A stretch of DNA of 60,884 bases from Lachnospiraceae bacterium (GTDB lineage: Bacteria; Bacillota; Clostridia; Lachnospirales; Lachnospiraceae). The DNA lies in contig JAFZOW010000123.1 of assembly GCA_017552715.1 (NCBI GenBank), forward strand, positions 1 to 60,884, in the 5' to 3' direction. The notes under the pieces are model-generated. The model had not been told where the DNA came from, did not search any database, and was given only the letters and a program-made list of their open reading frames with translations. Of this stretch, positions 53,514 through 60,884 are shown piece by piece (positions within the stretch are counted from its first letter, which is position 1; every line of letters begins with the position of its first letter). Made by a program: the position numbers and the translations under genes.

Positions 53514-55352
53514 ATGAGTAATGCTATTGAAAAGCCCGTGAAATGGGGCGTAATGGGAACTGCGGGGATTGCGGAAGGCTGCACGATACCCGGAATGAAA
53601 AAGACGGAAGGCTGTGAGCTTTATGCCATAGCCGGAAGGAGCCTGAAAAAGGCGGAAGCCTTTAAGGAAAGATTCGGTTTTGAAAAAGCTTATGAAGGCT
53701 ATGAGGCCCTGCTGGCCGATCCCGAAGTGGAGGCGGTATATATCCCGCTTCCCAATCATATCCACTGTGAGTGGGTGATACGGGCGCTGGAGGCCCATAA
53801 GCATGTCCTGTGCGAAAAGCCCATGGCTATGGACGGGGCAGAGCTTAAGCGTATGTTCAAGGCGGCAAAGGACAACGGGGTGGTGCTGATGGAGGCATAC
53901 GCCTATCTGCACAGTCCTTATATCGAAACCCTGAAGCGCATCATCTCCGGCGGTGAGATCGGGGAAGTGGACTATATCGATACGGCATTCATCACCCAGG
54001 ATTATTCGGAGGATTTCCGGCTCCATAAGGAATACGGCGGCGGCGGGATACTGGACGTGGGCTGCTATTGTACCACTCTGATCCTGAGCCTGATCGATTC
54101 CCCCGTAAGCTATGTAAAAGCGGATGCGGAGCTGGACAGGAACGGCGTGGATCATATGGCCTCGGCTCTGATCGGCTTCGAGAACGGCGCCCGGGCTTCC
54201 CTGAACGCGGGCATGGCGCTGGGGATCGATACCAGTGACCGTTATGACCGCCTTTTCATACACGGTTCCCGCGGATATATACGCTCGGATGTTGAATACA
54301 ACATGGAAGGGGATATGGAATTCAAGGTCTGGGTGAAGAATGAAAACGGGGAGCGGATACCGCATATGGAGAAGGTTTCCGCTGCTTCCAATTACAGCCT
54401 AGAGATCGCCCAGATGAACGAATGTATCCGTAAGGGGGCGGATCCCCATGTCAGTGAAGCGTTTTCCGTAAAGAACATGCATCTGCTGGAGCGCATACTG
54501 GATATCGTCGGATATAACGGAGCGCGGAAGAGTTTCGAACTGGATAACGGCTGTATGATCCCGGCGGTGGGCTACGGCTCCTATCTTTCCACGGAGGGAA
54601 GGGGAGCGCAGACCATTAAGGATGCCCTTGATGCCGGCTACCGCTATATCGATACGGCCAGCTTTTATAAGAATGAGGAGCAGATCGGAGAAGCTCTTTC
54701 CGGCTGTGCTATCCCCCGTCAGGGGCTCTTTATCTGCAGCAAGGTCTGGCCCTCCGATCTGGGACGGGAGAAGACCCTTGCGAGCTTTGAAGCATCCTGC
54801 AGCAGGCTTAAGACGGACTATCTGGATATGCTGCTGATCCACTGGCCCAAGGATGACAGAAATGACGCGGCCTGGATCGATAAGGTGAGGGAGAGCTGGG
54901 CCCTGATGGAAGAACTGTATGAGCAGGGCAGGATCCGGGTCATAGGCCTGTCCAATTTCCTGCCCCATCATATACGGCCGTTATTGGAGACGGCGAAGAT
55001 CAAACCCATGGTGGACCAGCTGGAGCTGCATGTGGGCCATATGCAGGAGTATGCCCTGGCGTATCTGAGAAAGGAAGGCATACTTCCGCAGGCCTGGAGC
55101 CCCTTGGGCAGAGCGGCACTCCTTAAGGATCCCGAGGTCACGAAGATCGCCGAAAAGCATTCCGTGAGCAATGCACAGCTGCTGCTGCGTTATCTTGTGC
55201 AGCGCGGCATACCCGTGATCCCCAAAGCCTCCTCTCCGGAGCGCATGAGGGAGAATCTGGATATCTTTGGTTTCAGCCTTAGCGAAGAGGAGCTGTCGTA
55301 TCTTTCCTGCCTGCCTCCACGGGGTTGGTCGGGGGAGCATCCGGACCTGTAA
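53514..55352 (+). CDS. Fusion of Gfo/Idh/MocA oxidoreductase and aldo/keto reductase
   Basis: A 612-residue protein joining two NAD(P)-dependent enzymes. Residues 1-335 are a Gfo/Idh/MocA oxidoreductase (KWGVMGTAGIAE, catalytic K102 in CEKPMA, and GGGILDVGCYC). Residues 341-612 are an aldo/keto reductase with tetrad D380, Y385, K410, H443, strand VIGLSNF and LRYLVQRGIPVIPKA. Both halves look complete, so a sugar or polyol could be oxidised by one and reduced by the other. The substrate is unknown. It follows corA by 13 nt. Confidence 0.9.
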   Translation: MSNAIEKPVKWGVMGTAGIAEGCTIPGMKKTEGCELYAIAGRSLKKAEAFKERFGFEKAYEGYEALLADPEVEAVYIPLPNHIHCEWVIRALEAHKHVLCEKPMAMDGAELKRMFKAAKDNGVVLMEAYAYLHSPYIETLKRIISGGEIGEVDYIDTAFITQDYSEDFRLHKEYGGGGILDVGCYCTTLILSLIDSPVSYVKADAELDRNGVDHMASALIGFENGARASLNAGMALGIDTSDRYDRLFIHGSRGYIRSDVEYNMEGDMEFKVWVKNENGERIPHMEKVSAASNYSLEIAQMNECIRKGADPHVSEAFSVKNMHLLERILDIVGYNGARKSFELDNGCMIPAVGYGSYLSTEGRGAQTIKDALDAGYRYIDTASFYKNEEQIGEALSGCAIPRQGLFICSKVWPSDLGREKTLASFEASCSRLKTDYLDMLLIHWPKDDRNDAAWIDKVRESWALMEELYEQGRIRVIGLSNFLPHHIRPLLETAKIKPMVDQLELHVGHMQEYALAYLRKEGILPQAWSPLGRAALLKDPEVTKIAEKHSVSNAQLLLRYLVQRGIPVIPKASSPERMRENLDIFGFSLSEEELSYLSCLPPRGWSGEHPDL

Positions 55353-55360
55353 AAAAATAC

Positions 55361-55389
55361 TTGCGTTAAAAAGGAATTAGCGATATAAT
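55361..55389 (+). promoter_or_regulatory. Promoter of ssrA
   Basis: TTGCGT (55361-55366), 17-nt spacer, TATAAT (55384-55389). A GC-rich hairpin (55393-55417) sits in the short leader before the mature 5' end. Confidence 0.85.
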
Positions 55390-55436
55390 AATCCGGTGGC
55401 CGGCTTTCGGCCGCCGGAAGCTTGAAAACAGAATAT

Positions 55437-55769
55437 GGGCTTGACAGGTTTCGACGGGGTATCTTAAGTTGAAGAAGCTATCCGCAGGAGTGCGTTAAAC
55501 CCGAAACTTAAACTAAACGCTGAAGATAATTTAGCACTGGCTGCCTAAGTGCAGCCCGTCCTTCTCTTCGCACCTGCGCGTTGAGGTAAGGGCGTCGGAT
55601 CGCAGGAAACGCATGCGTTAAGCTTTGCGCGCATGGCAGATCCATGAAGCTACCGAAACCGCTACGTTGTCGTTGACATAGCGGCAGAGGGAATTCCCGA
55701 TCAGCGACTATGATAGTAGAAGGGCGGCAGCGGGTATTTCGGACGCGGGTTCAATTCCCGCCAGGTCCA
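55437..55769 (+). ncRNA. ssrA: Transfer-messenger RNA (tmRNA)
   Basis: Ribosome-rescue RNA that works with SmpB. Mature 5' GGGCTTG (55437-55443) pairs with 3' CAGGTCC (55762-55768), discriminator A at 55769; CCA is not encoded. The tRNA-like T-arm GGGTTCAATTCCC is at 55747-55759. The tag frame ends GCT-GAA-GAT-AAT-TTA-GCA-CTG-GCT-GCC-TAA (55519-55548), giving a degradation tag ending AEDNLALAA. The length of 333 nt is normal for a one-piece tmRNA. Confidence 0.97.
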
Positions 55770-55788
55770 TTAAAAATGTAATCAAAAC

Positions 55789-55861
55789 GGGGCTATAGTT
55801 CAGTTGGGAGAACGCTTGCATGGCATGCAAGAGGTCGTCAGTTCGAGTCTGATTAGCTCCA
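55789..55861 (+). tRNA. tRNA-Ala (anticodon GGC)
   Basis: A 73-nt cloverleaf: acceptor GGGGCTA/TAGCTCC, D-arm with AGTTGGGAGA, anticodon stem CTTGC/GCAAG with loop ATGGCAT (anticodon GGC, reading GCC), T-arm CGTCAGTTCGAGTCTGATT. Discriminator A; CCA is not encoded. It follows tmRNA by 19 nt and probably shares its promoter. Confidence 0.95.
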
Positions 55862-55869
55862 CGAAGCCG

Positions 55870-55902
55870 GGCGTCCGTGAGTTTGCGGGCGCCTGTTTTT
55901 TT
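55870..55902 (+). terminator. Intrinsic terminator after tRNA-Ala
   Basis: GGCGTCCG (55870-55877) pairs with CGGGCGCC (55886-55893), then TG and seven T. Confidence 0.9.
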
Positions 55903-55913
55903 ACGGAGGCGGC

Positions 55914-57353
55914 ATGCTTTTTAACTCCCTGCAATTCGGGATATTCCTTGTGATAGTCTTTGCCCTGCACTGGGCGCTGCCGCAGCGGGCCCGTACACCG
56001 CTGCTTCTGCTTTCCAGTCTTTTTTTCTATATGTGCTGGAATCCGAAGTATGTGCTTCTGATCCTCTTTACCATCTTAAGTTCGTATCTTTCCGGAGTGT
56101 GGATCGAAAAGGGACGGGAGGCCGGCCGGGGGGAGGCCTATGGGAAGCGCTTTGTGGCTTTTAATACCCTTGCCTGTCTTGCGGTGCTCTTTTTCTTTAA
56201 GTACTTTAATCTCTTCAGTTCGACGCTGGCGGGCTTTTTCCACCGGGAGGGCTTTTTCCTGAATGTAGTACTGCCGGTGGGTATCTCTTTCTATACGTTC
56301 CAGACCTTAAGCTATGTGATCGATGTTTATCGCGGGACCATCCGGGCGGAGAGGGATCCCCTTGCCTATGCCTGTTATGTGAGCTTTTTCCCCCAGCTGG
56401 TGGCCGGCCCCATCGAACGCAGCGGAAATCTCCTGCCCCAGATCAAGTCCGAAAGGCATTTTGATTATGATGAGGCGGTCTACGGGCTGAAGCTCATGGC
56501 CTGGGGCTATTACAAAAAGCTGGTGATCGCGGATGCCCTGGGAGTCTATGTGGACCGCTGCTATGAAAATCTGTATGCTCACAGCGGCATAGATCTGCTC
56601 ATAGTGATCTTCTTTTTCACCTTGCAGATCTACTGCGACTTTTCCGGCTATTCCGATATCGCCATCGGTACGGCAAGGCTCTTCGGCATTCGTCTGATGC
56701 GTAATTTCAACAGTCCTTATCTGGCATTATCTATCAGTGAGTTCTGGAAACGCTGGCATATCTCACTTTCCAGCTGGTTTTCCGATTATGTTTATACTCC
56801 GCTGGTCTATCGGGGAAAGCGGAAGGGAAAGACGCAGATCAAGCTGCGTATGTATTTCAGCCTGGTAACGACTTTCCTGATCAGCGGTTTCTGGCACGGG
56901 GCAGCCTGGCACTTTGCCTTCTGGGGGCTGATCCACGGTATACTGCAGGTGCTTGAGGATATATTTAAGAAGCCCCTGAAAAAACTGAAGAAGAAAAAAG
57001 CGGGACGTTTTGTTTCCTGGCTCTTTGTATTTCTGCTTGAGGCCGGGATCCTGGTCTTTTTCCGGGCAGCTTCCCTGCAGGATGCCATGCATGTTTTCCT
57101 GCATATGTTTGACGGCATCGGTTCCGGCTGGCATTACAATCATATCGATCTCTGGCCCACGGATATCGCTATCATAGTGATGACACTGATACCTCTGTGC
57201 GCTTTTGATCTGCTGAATCTGAAGCGGGATGTGATCGAATGGACAGCAACGTGGAAAAGGCCGCTGCGCTATATGCTCTACGCCGGCATTCTGGTCTTTA
57301 TCCTGCTGTTCAGAGAAGCGGGAGTGGCGGAATTTGTGTATTTTCAGTTCTGA
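55914..57353 (+). CDS. MBOAT-family O-acyltransferase (AlgI/DltB-like)
   Basis: A 479-residue membrane protein with about ten spans. The N-terminal LLLSSLFFYMCWNPKYVLLI and the FFPQLVAGPIERSGNLLPQ block are typical of the AlgI branch, and the catalytic His is H328 in SGFWHGAAWHF. It passes acyl groups across the membrane to an exported acceptor. ACGGAGG precedes the ATG. The SGNH-like protein nine bases downstream is the usual AlgJ/DltD-type partner, so they likely O-acetylate a cell-surface polymer. Confidence 0.9.
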   Translation: MLFNSLQFGIFLVIVFALHWALPQRARTPLLLLSSLFFYMCWNPKYVLLILFTILSSYLSGVWIEKGREAGRGEAYGKRFVAFNTLACLAVLFFFKYFNLFSSTLAGFFHREGFFLNVVLPVGISFYTFQTLSYVIDVYRGTIRAERDPLAYACYVSFFPQLVAGPIERSGNLLPQIKSERHFDYDEAVYGLKLMAWGYYKKLVIADALGVYVDRCYENLYAHSGIDLLIVIFFFTLQIYCDFSGYSDIAIGTARLFGIRLMRNFNSPYLALSISEFWKRWHISLSSWFSDYVYTPLVYRGKRKGKTQIKLRMYFSLVTTFLISGFWHGAAWHFAFWGLIHGILQVLEDIFKKPLKKLKKKKAGRFVSWLFVFLLEAGILVFFRAASLQDAMHVFLHMFDGIGSGWHYNHIDLWPTDIAIIVMTLIPLCAFDLLNLKRDVIEWTATWKRPLRYMLYAGILVFILLFREAGVAEFVYFQF

Positions 57354-57362
57354 GGAGAGGGA

Positions 57363-58442
57363 ATGAAGAAGGGGATGGCAAAATTTCTCATACAGGTGCT
57401 GATCTGGGGAGCTTTCTGCTTTGCCTTTTCTTTTGCGTTCACTTATGCCGTGGATCCTTATAATGTTTTCCATGTGCGGGATATACGGGATAACGGTGTG
57501 GAGCCCAATAAGAATTATATCAAGATGAGCTATGTCCTTTCGCAGCCGGAGCGCTTCGACAGCTTTGTCTTCGGAGCTTCCCGTGTGGGAGCCATCCATG
57601 TGGAGAAATTCGAGGGAGAGCGCTGCTACAATATGACATATTCCGCGGCCATGGTCTGGGAGAATCTCGAAAACGTTCGCACGATGCTGGCGGCCGGCAT
57701 GAAGATACGGAAGATCTATATCGGAGTTGACAGCACCAGTTATACTGCCGATGCGGAAGGGCGGGAGGAGGACCCCATGCGCATACCCTATGAGAGTGCA
57801 AAAAGGGATCCCCTTCATTTTCTTTATCTTGAACTGGATACGGCCCGGACCCTGCGTTCCTTCGATACGATACTGAAGCATCAGCCCAGGGAGGGCTTTG
57901 CGGAGGATTTTTATGCCTATGGCTGGTCCATTCCCTATGATCAGCCCGGGATCACGCCGGACGTGCCGGTACCGTATGAGCTGGTCATGGGAAATGCGGC
58001 AGATCCGCGGGAACAGATGGAGCATACCCTTTCGGCGCTGGAAGAGCTGACCGCTTTGTGCGAAAAGGAAGGGATAGAGCTGGTGGTCTTTGTGCAGCCC
58101 ATGCCCGCAGCAGCCTATGTCTATTCCCATGAGCTGTATTTCCGGGAATTTCTGGAAAGGCTGGCAACGATCACTCCCTATTATAATTTCAGCGGCTTCA
58201 ACGATGTTACGGTGGATTACGGCAATTATGTGGATTTCAGCCACTACGGGGCACAGACCGGAGATCTGGTGATCGCATGCCTGCAGGGGGAGCCTGTTGA
58301 TGAAGTCCTTTATTCCCAGGGCTTCGGCTGGTATGTAACTGAGGATAATATTGCGGAACTGCTGGAGGTTCTGGATAAGTCGGAGGATATGCTGTGGGAG
58401 AAACTCCCCGAATTGGAGTTCCCGAACCCTGAAAAGCCGTAA
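57363..58442 (+). CDS. SGNH-hydrolase-like partner of the MBOAT acyltransferase
   Basis: A 359-residue protein with one N-terminal membrane anchor (about 8-29) and an external SGNH/AlgJ-DltD-like domain. S73 in FGASR starts the Gly-x-Ser nucleophile motif, and D291-x-x-H294 (DFSHY) is the closing catalytic motif. Its stop and spacing place it in one unit with the MBOAT gene. It probably takes the acyl group from MBOAT to the glycan. AGGAGAGGG precedes the ATG. Confidence 0.78.
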   Translation: MKKGMAKFLIQVLIWGAFCFAFSFAFTYAVDPYNVFHVRDIRDNGVEPNKNYIKMSYVLSQPERFDSFVFGASRVGAIHVEKFEGERCYNMTYSAAMVWENLENVRTMLAAGMKIRKIYIGVDSTSYTADAEGREEDPMRIPYESAKRDPLHFLYLELDTARTLRSFDTILKHQPREGFAEDFYAYGWSIPYDQPGITPDVPVPYELVMGNAADPREQMEHTLSALEELTALCEKEGIELVVFVQPMPAAAYVYSHELYFREFLERLATITPYYNFSGFNDVTVDYGNYVDFSHYGAQTGDLVIACLQGEPVDEVLYSQGFGWYVTEDNIAELLEVLDKSEDMLWEKLPELEFPNPEKP

Positions 58443-58450
58443 TTCCCCCC

Positions 58451-58497
58451 TTTACAAGTGGAAGGCTTTGTGCTATCTTACTATTTGTCTCTATAAT
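58451..58497 (+). promoter_or_regulatory. Promoter region of the BMP transporter genes
   Basis: Two overlapping candidates: TTTACA-N17-TATCTT (58451-58479), and TTGTGC-N18-TATAAT (58468-58497). The second -10 is consensus. The leader of about 60 nt holds no purine-riboswitch core. Confidence 0.6.
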
Positions 58498-58561
58498 TGG
58501 TGGAAGACCATGAGACTACCACAATATATGGTATCTGTATTCAAAACGGGAGGATGAACAG

Positions 58562-59791
58562 ATGAAAAAGAAGTTGATCGTACTAGCAATGATCGCAGTG
58601 TTGCTGTTTTCACTGGCCGGATGCCAGAATGCAGCATCGGGCGGGAAACTGAAGATCGGTGTGATCCTGGTGGGCGATGAGAATGAGGGTTATACTTACG
58701 CTCACATCGAAGGGATCAAAAAGGCAGCAGCCAATACCGGGATCGCGGAAGAGGATATCCTCTGGAAGTATTCGGTAAAGGAAGACGAGTCCTGTTATGA
58801 AGCAGCAAAGGACCTGGTGGATCAGGGCTGCTCGGCGATCTTTTCCAACAGCTACGGACATCAGTCCTTTATGCAGCAGGCAGCCGCTGAGTTTCCTGAT
58901 GTCAAGTTTGTTGCCATGACCGGAGATACTGCTGCAACAAGCGGCTTGCAGAATTTCTCCAATGCATTTACCAAGGTATATGAGTCCCGTTATGTGTCCG
59001 GTGTGGTGGCCGGCATGAAGGTGAAGGAGCTGGCTGACGGCGGAGCTCTTGCCCCGGAGAATTACGATGCGGACGGTAATGTACGTATCGGTTACGTAGG
59101 TGCATATCCCTACGCCGAGGTGGTGAGCGGTTATACAGCCTTCTTCCTGGGGATCAAGTCGGTTTATCCCGCGGTATCCATGGAAGTGACCTTTACCAAT
59201 TCCTGGTTCGATATCACGGCTGAAGGTGAAGCAGCCAATTCCCTGATGGCAGACGGCTGCGTGATCATCGGTCAGCATGCGGATTCCACCGGTGCTCCTA
59301 CTGCAGTGCAGGCGGCTTTGGATTCCGGTAAGGTTGCTTATTCCGTAGGCTACAATGTGGATATGCTGAGTGTTGCTCCTACGGCAGCTCTGACCAGCGC
59401 CACCAACAACTGGTCCGTATATTATACCCATGCTTTCGAACAGGTGAAGGCCGGACAGCGCATCGATGTGGACTGGGCTGAGGGTTATAATGAGGATGCT
59501 GTGGCGATCACCGCACTTGGGCCTTCGGTTGCAAGCGGTACCAAGGAAAAGGTTGATGAGACCATTGCGGCGATCAAGGGCGGAAGCCTGCATGTGTTCG
59601 ATACCGCTTCCTTTACCGTTGGCGGTGCCAGCCTGAACAGCCAGGTGGTTGATATGACCGGTGACTTTGACATTGACGATCCTGAAGATAAGGAAGCCAT
59701 CTGGGACGGCTATTTCCATGAGTCCGAGCTGCGTGCAGCTCCCAGCTTCAGCATCGATATCGATGGGATCACCAAACTGAACGCTGAATAA
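58562..59791 (+). CDS. BMP-family ABC transporter substrate-binding lipoprotein
   Basis: A 409-residue lipoprotein (lipobox SLAGC, lipidated C21) of the basic membrane protein (PnrA-like) family, which binds purine nucleosides for ABC import. The N-terminal fold starts KIGVILVGDENEGYTYAHIEG and the ligand loop VKFVAMTGD is present. GGGAGGA is upstream of the ATG at 58562. Strong codon bias suggests high expression. Tandem hairpins separate it from the ATPase gene. Confidence 0.92.
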   Translation: MKKKLIVLAMIAVLLFSLAGCQNAASGGKLKIGVILVGDENEGYTYAHIEGIKKAAANTGIAEEDILWKYSVKEDESCYEAAKDLVDQGCSAIFSNSYGHQSFMQQAAAEFPDVKFVAMTGDTAATSGLQNFSNAFTKVYESRYVSGVVAGMKVKELADGGALAPENYDADGNVRIGYVGAYPYAEVVSGYTAFFLGIKSVYPAVSMEVTFTNSWFDITAEGEAANSLMADGCVIIGQHADSTGAPTAVQAALDSGKVAYSVGYNVDMLSVAPTAALTSATNNWSVYYTHAFEQVKAGQRIDVDWAEGYNEDAVAITALGPSVASGTKEKVDETIAAIKGGSLHVFDTASFTVGGASLNSQVVDMTGDFDIDDPEDKEAIWDGYFHESELRAAPSFSIDIDGITKLNAE

Positions 59792-59799
59792 GTTTTATC

Positions 59800-59827
59800 T
59801 CCGGGGAGTGCGTTGTCACTCCCCGGA
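59800..59827 (+). terminator. First hairpin after the BMP gene
   Basis: TCCGGGGAGTG (59800-59810) pairs perfectly with CACTCCCCGGA (59817-59827), 11 bp. No T-tract, so it likely stabilises the upstream message rather than ending it. Confidence 0.75.
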
Positions 59828-59831
59828 TACG

Positions 59832-59870
59832 GTAAGCGCGACAGGATCTCGCGCTTACTATTATTTTTTT
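59832..59870 (+). terminator. Second hairpin after the BMP gene, with T-tract
   Basis: GTAAGCGCGA (59832-59841) pairs perfectly with TCGCGCTTAC (59849-59858), followed by TATTATTTTTTT. As a leaky terminator it would make much more binding protein than ATPase. Confidence 0.88.
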
Positions 59871-59883
59871 ATGAGGGCGGAGA

Positions 59884-60884
59884 ATGGCAGAAGCGGCGAT
59901 ACGTCTGCGGCAGGTGAGCAAGAGCTTCGGGACCGTGGCGGCAAATCAGGATGTAAGTATGGAGATCCCGGCCGGGGAGATCCTGGCCCTTCTTGGCGAG
60001 AACGGGAGCGGTAAGACCACGCTCATGAACATGCTCGCCGGGATATATTATCCCGACGACGGGGAGATATATGTAAACGGCAGGCAGGTGAACATTCGTG
60101 CACCGAAGGATGCCTATGCTCTGGGCATCGGCATGGTCCATCAGCATTTCAAGCTGGTGGATGTTTTTACTGCAGCCGAGAATACCGCTCTGGGGAATTC
60201 CGGAGAGCGCTTAAACTTAAGGGCCGTCTCGGAGCGTATAAGGCAGATCTGCGAAAAGTATGGTTTTGTACTGGATCCCGAGAAAAAAGTATATGATATG
60301 AGTGTCTCCGAAAAACAGACCCTGGAGATCGTGAAGGTTCTGTACCGCGGGGCTGAGATACTGATCTTGGATGAGCCCACGGCAGTGCTTACCCCTCAGG
60401 AGACGGAAAAACTCTTTACCGTGATGCGGAATATGAAGCAGGACGGGAAGACGGTGATCATCATCACGCATAAGCTTTCCGAAGTGCTGGCCATCTCGGA
60501 TAAAGTGGCGATCCTGCGGCGCGGGCGTTATATCGATACCGTGGAAACAAAGGATGCCACGGAGGAGAGTCTCACCGAGATGATGGTGGGAGAGCATGTG
60601 GAGCTTAATATCGACCGCCCGGAGGTGGAGGAGAAGAATCTGCGGCTTTCCGTAAAGAACTTAAGCTGCTACGATGCGGAGGGGATAAAGAAGCTTTCGG
60701 ATATCAGCTTTGATGTTTTCGGCGGCGAGATCCTGGGGATCGCCGGAGTATCCGGTAACGGCCAGAAGGAACTGCTGGAAGCCATTGCCGGCCTGCAGGG
60801 GACTGTGCCGGAAGCGGAGATCTGTTATTATGCCCCCGGAGAGACGGAGGGAACGTCTCTGATCGGGAAAAGCCCCCGGAAGAT
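59884..60884 (+). CDS. Nucleoside-type ABC transporter ATP-binding protein (partial)
   Basis: Runs past the right edge; about 334 residues are visible. NBD1 has Walker A GENGSGKTT, the Q-loop region HQHFKLVDVFTAAEN, a signature of SVSEKQ instead of LSGGQ, and Walker B ILILDEPTA. NBD2 begins near residue 215 and is cut. Tandem-NBD ATPases of this type (ABC-2 of the sugar/nucleoside class) partner BMP proteins, with two permease genes normally following. Start ATG 59884 follows a GAGGGCGGAG ribosome site. Confidence 0.9.
   Translation, partial: MAEAAIRLRQVSKSFGTVAANQDVSMEIPAGEILALLGENGSGKTTLMNMLAGIYYPDDGEIYVNGRQVNIRAPKDAYALGIGMVHQHFKLVDVFTAAENTALGNSGERLNLRAVSERIRQICEKYGFVLDPEKKVYDMSVSEKQTLEIVKVLYRGAEILILDEPTAVLTPQETEKLFTVMRNMKQDGKTVIIITHKLSEVLAISDKVAILRRGRYIDTVETKDATEESLTEMMVGEHVELNIDRPEVEEKNLRLSVKNLSCYDAEGIKKLSDISFDVFGGEILGIAGVSGNGQKELLEAIAGLQGTVPEAEICYYAPGETEGTSLIGKSPRK

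Noticed and set aside
58498-58561. Purine riboswitch before the BMP nucleoside transporter
   Set aside because: The leader is too short and lacks the conserved three-way-junction bases.

Overview
The window is chromosomal DNA of a low- to mid-GC Gram-positive anaerobe, most likely a member of the Lachnospiraceae (Clostridia). This rests on the compact clostridial division cluster (mraZ-rsmH-ftsL-PBP-mraY-ftsW-ftsQ-ftsZ), the paired DUF6020/DUF6077 membrane proteins, a tmRNA tag ending AEDNLALAA, strong AGGAGG-type ribosome sites with frequent TTG and GTG starts, and regular promoters of the form TTGnnn-N17-TAnnnT. The family assignment is an inference; no rRNA is present. All genes but one (a small lipoprotein at 26849-27307) lie on the + strand.

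Layout. 1-2.2 kb: a four-copy short repeat, then ychF and lgt. 2.2-11 kb: promoter, MraZ operator and the division cluster through ftsZ. 11-17 kb: folP, then a surface-polymer-like membrane set (DUF6020, a DUF6077-type protein split into two genes, an acyltransferase). 17-19 kb: MoxR ATPase plus VWA protein. 19-27 kb: argH, asd, an AAA/DUF234 ATPase, topB, an uncharacterised gene, an HD protein and a CmpB-like membrane protein. 27-34.5 kb: branched-chain amino acid genes ilvB, two tandem small subunits, ilvC, a divergent MCP-like protein, leuC and leuD. 34.5-37.5 kb: NusG-II and Gx transporter proteins, a nucleoside hydrolase, a foreign-looking truncated gene and a large structured RNA. 37.5-45 kb: ruvAB, zapA, a U32 peptidase, and a single 968-residue protein fusing a SEDS glycosyltransferase to a class B penicillin-binding protein. 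45-49 kb: an esterase lipoprotein, a YunG-like membrane protein, and DUF1538 with a double-PII regulator. 49-56 kb: secG, smpB, a TIR-transmembrane-propeller protein, corA, a Gfo/Idh-aldo/keto reductase fusion, tmRNA and tRNA-Ala. 56-60.9 kb: MBOAT plus SGNH-like acyl-transfer pair and a BMP-type nucleoside uptake system that runs off the end.

The most interesting items are: (1) a two-copy intergenic element (18871-19041 and 52296-52513) with an identical 25-nt core but first and third stems of different sequence that still pair, which looks like a structured RNA family; (2) a ~230-nt structured RNA upstream of ruvA that may be a raiA-motif RNA; (3) the SEDS-PBP fusion; (4) the membrane TIR protein; (5) the DUF1538/double-PII pair; (6) the Gfo/Idh-AKR fusion. 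No CRISPR array, insertion sequence, prophage or recognisable riboswitch was seen.
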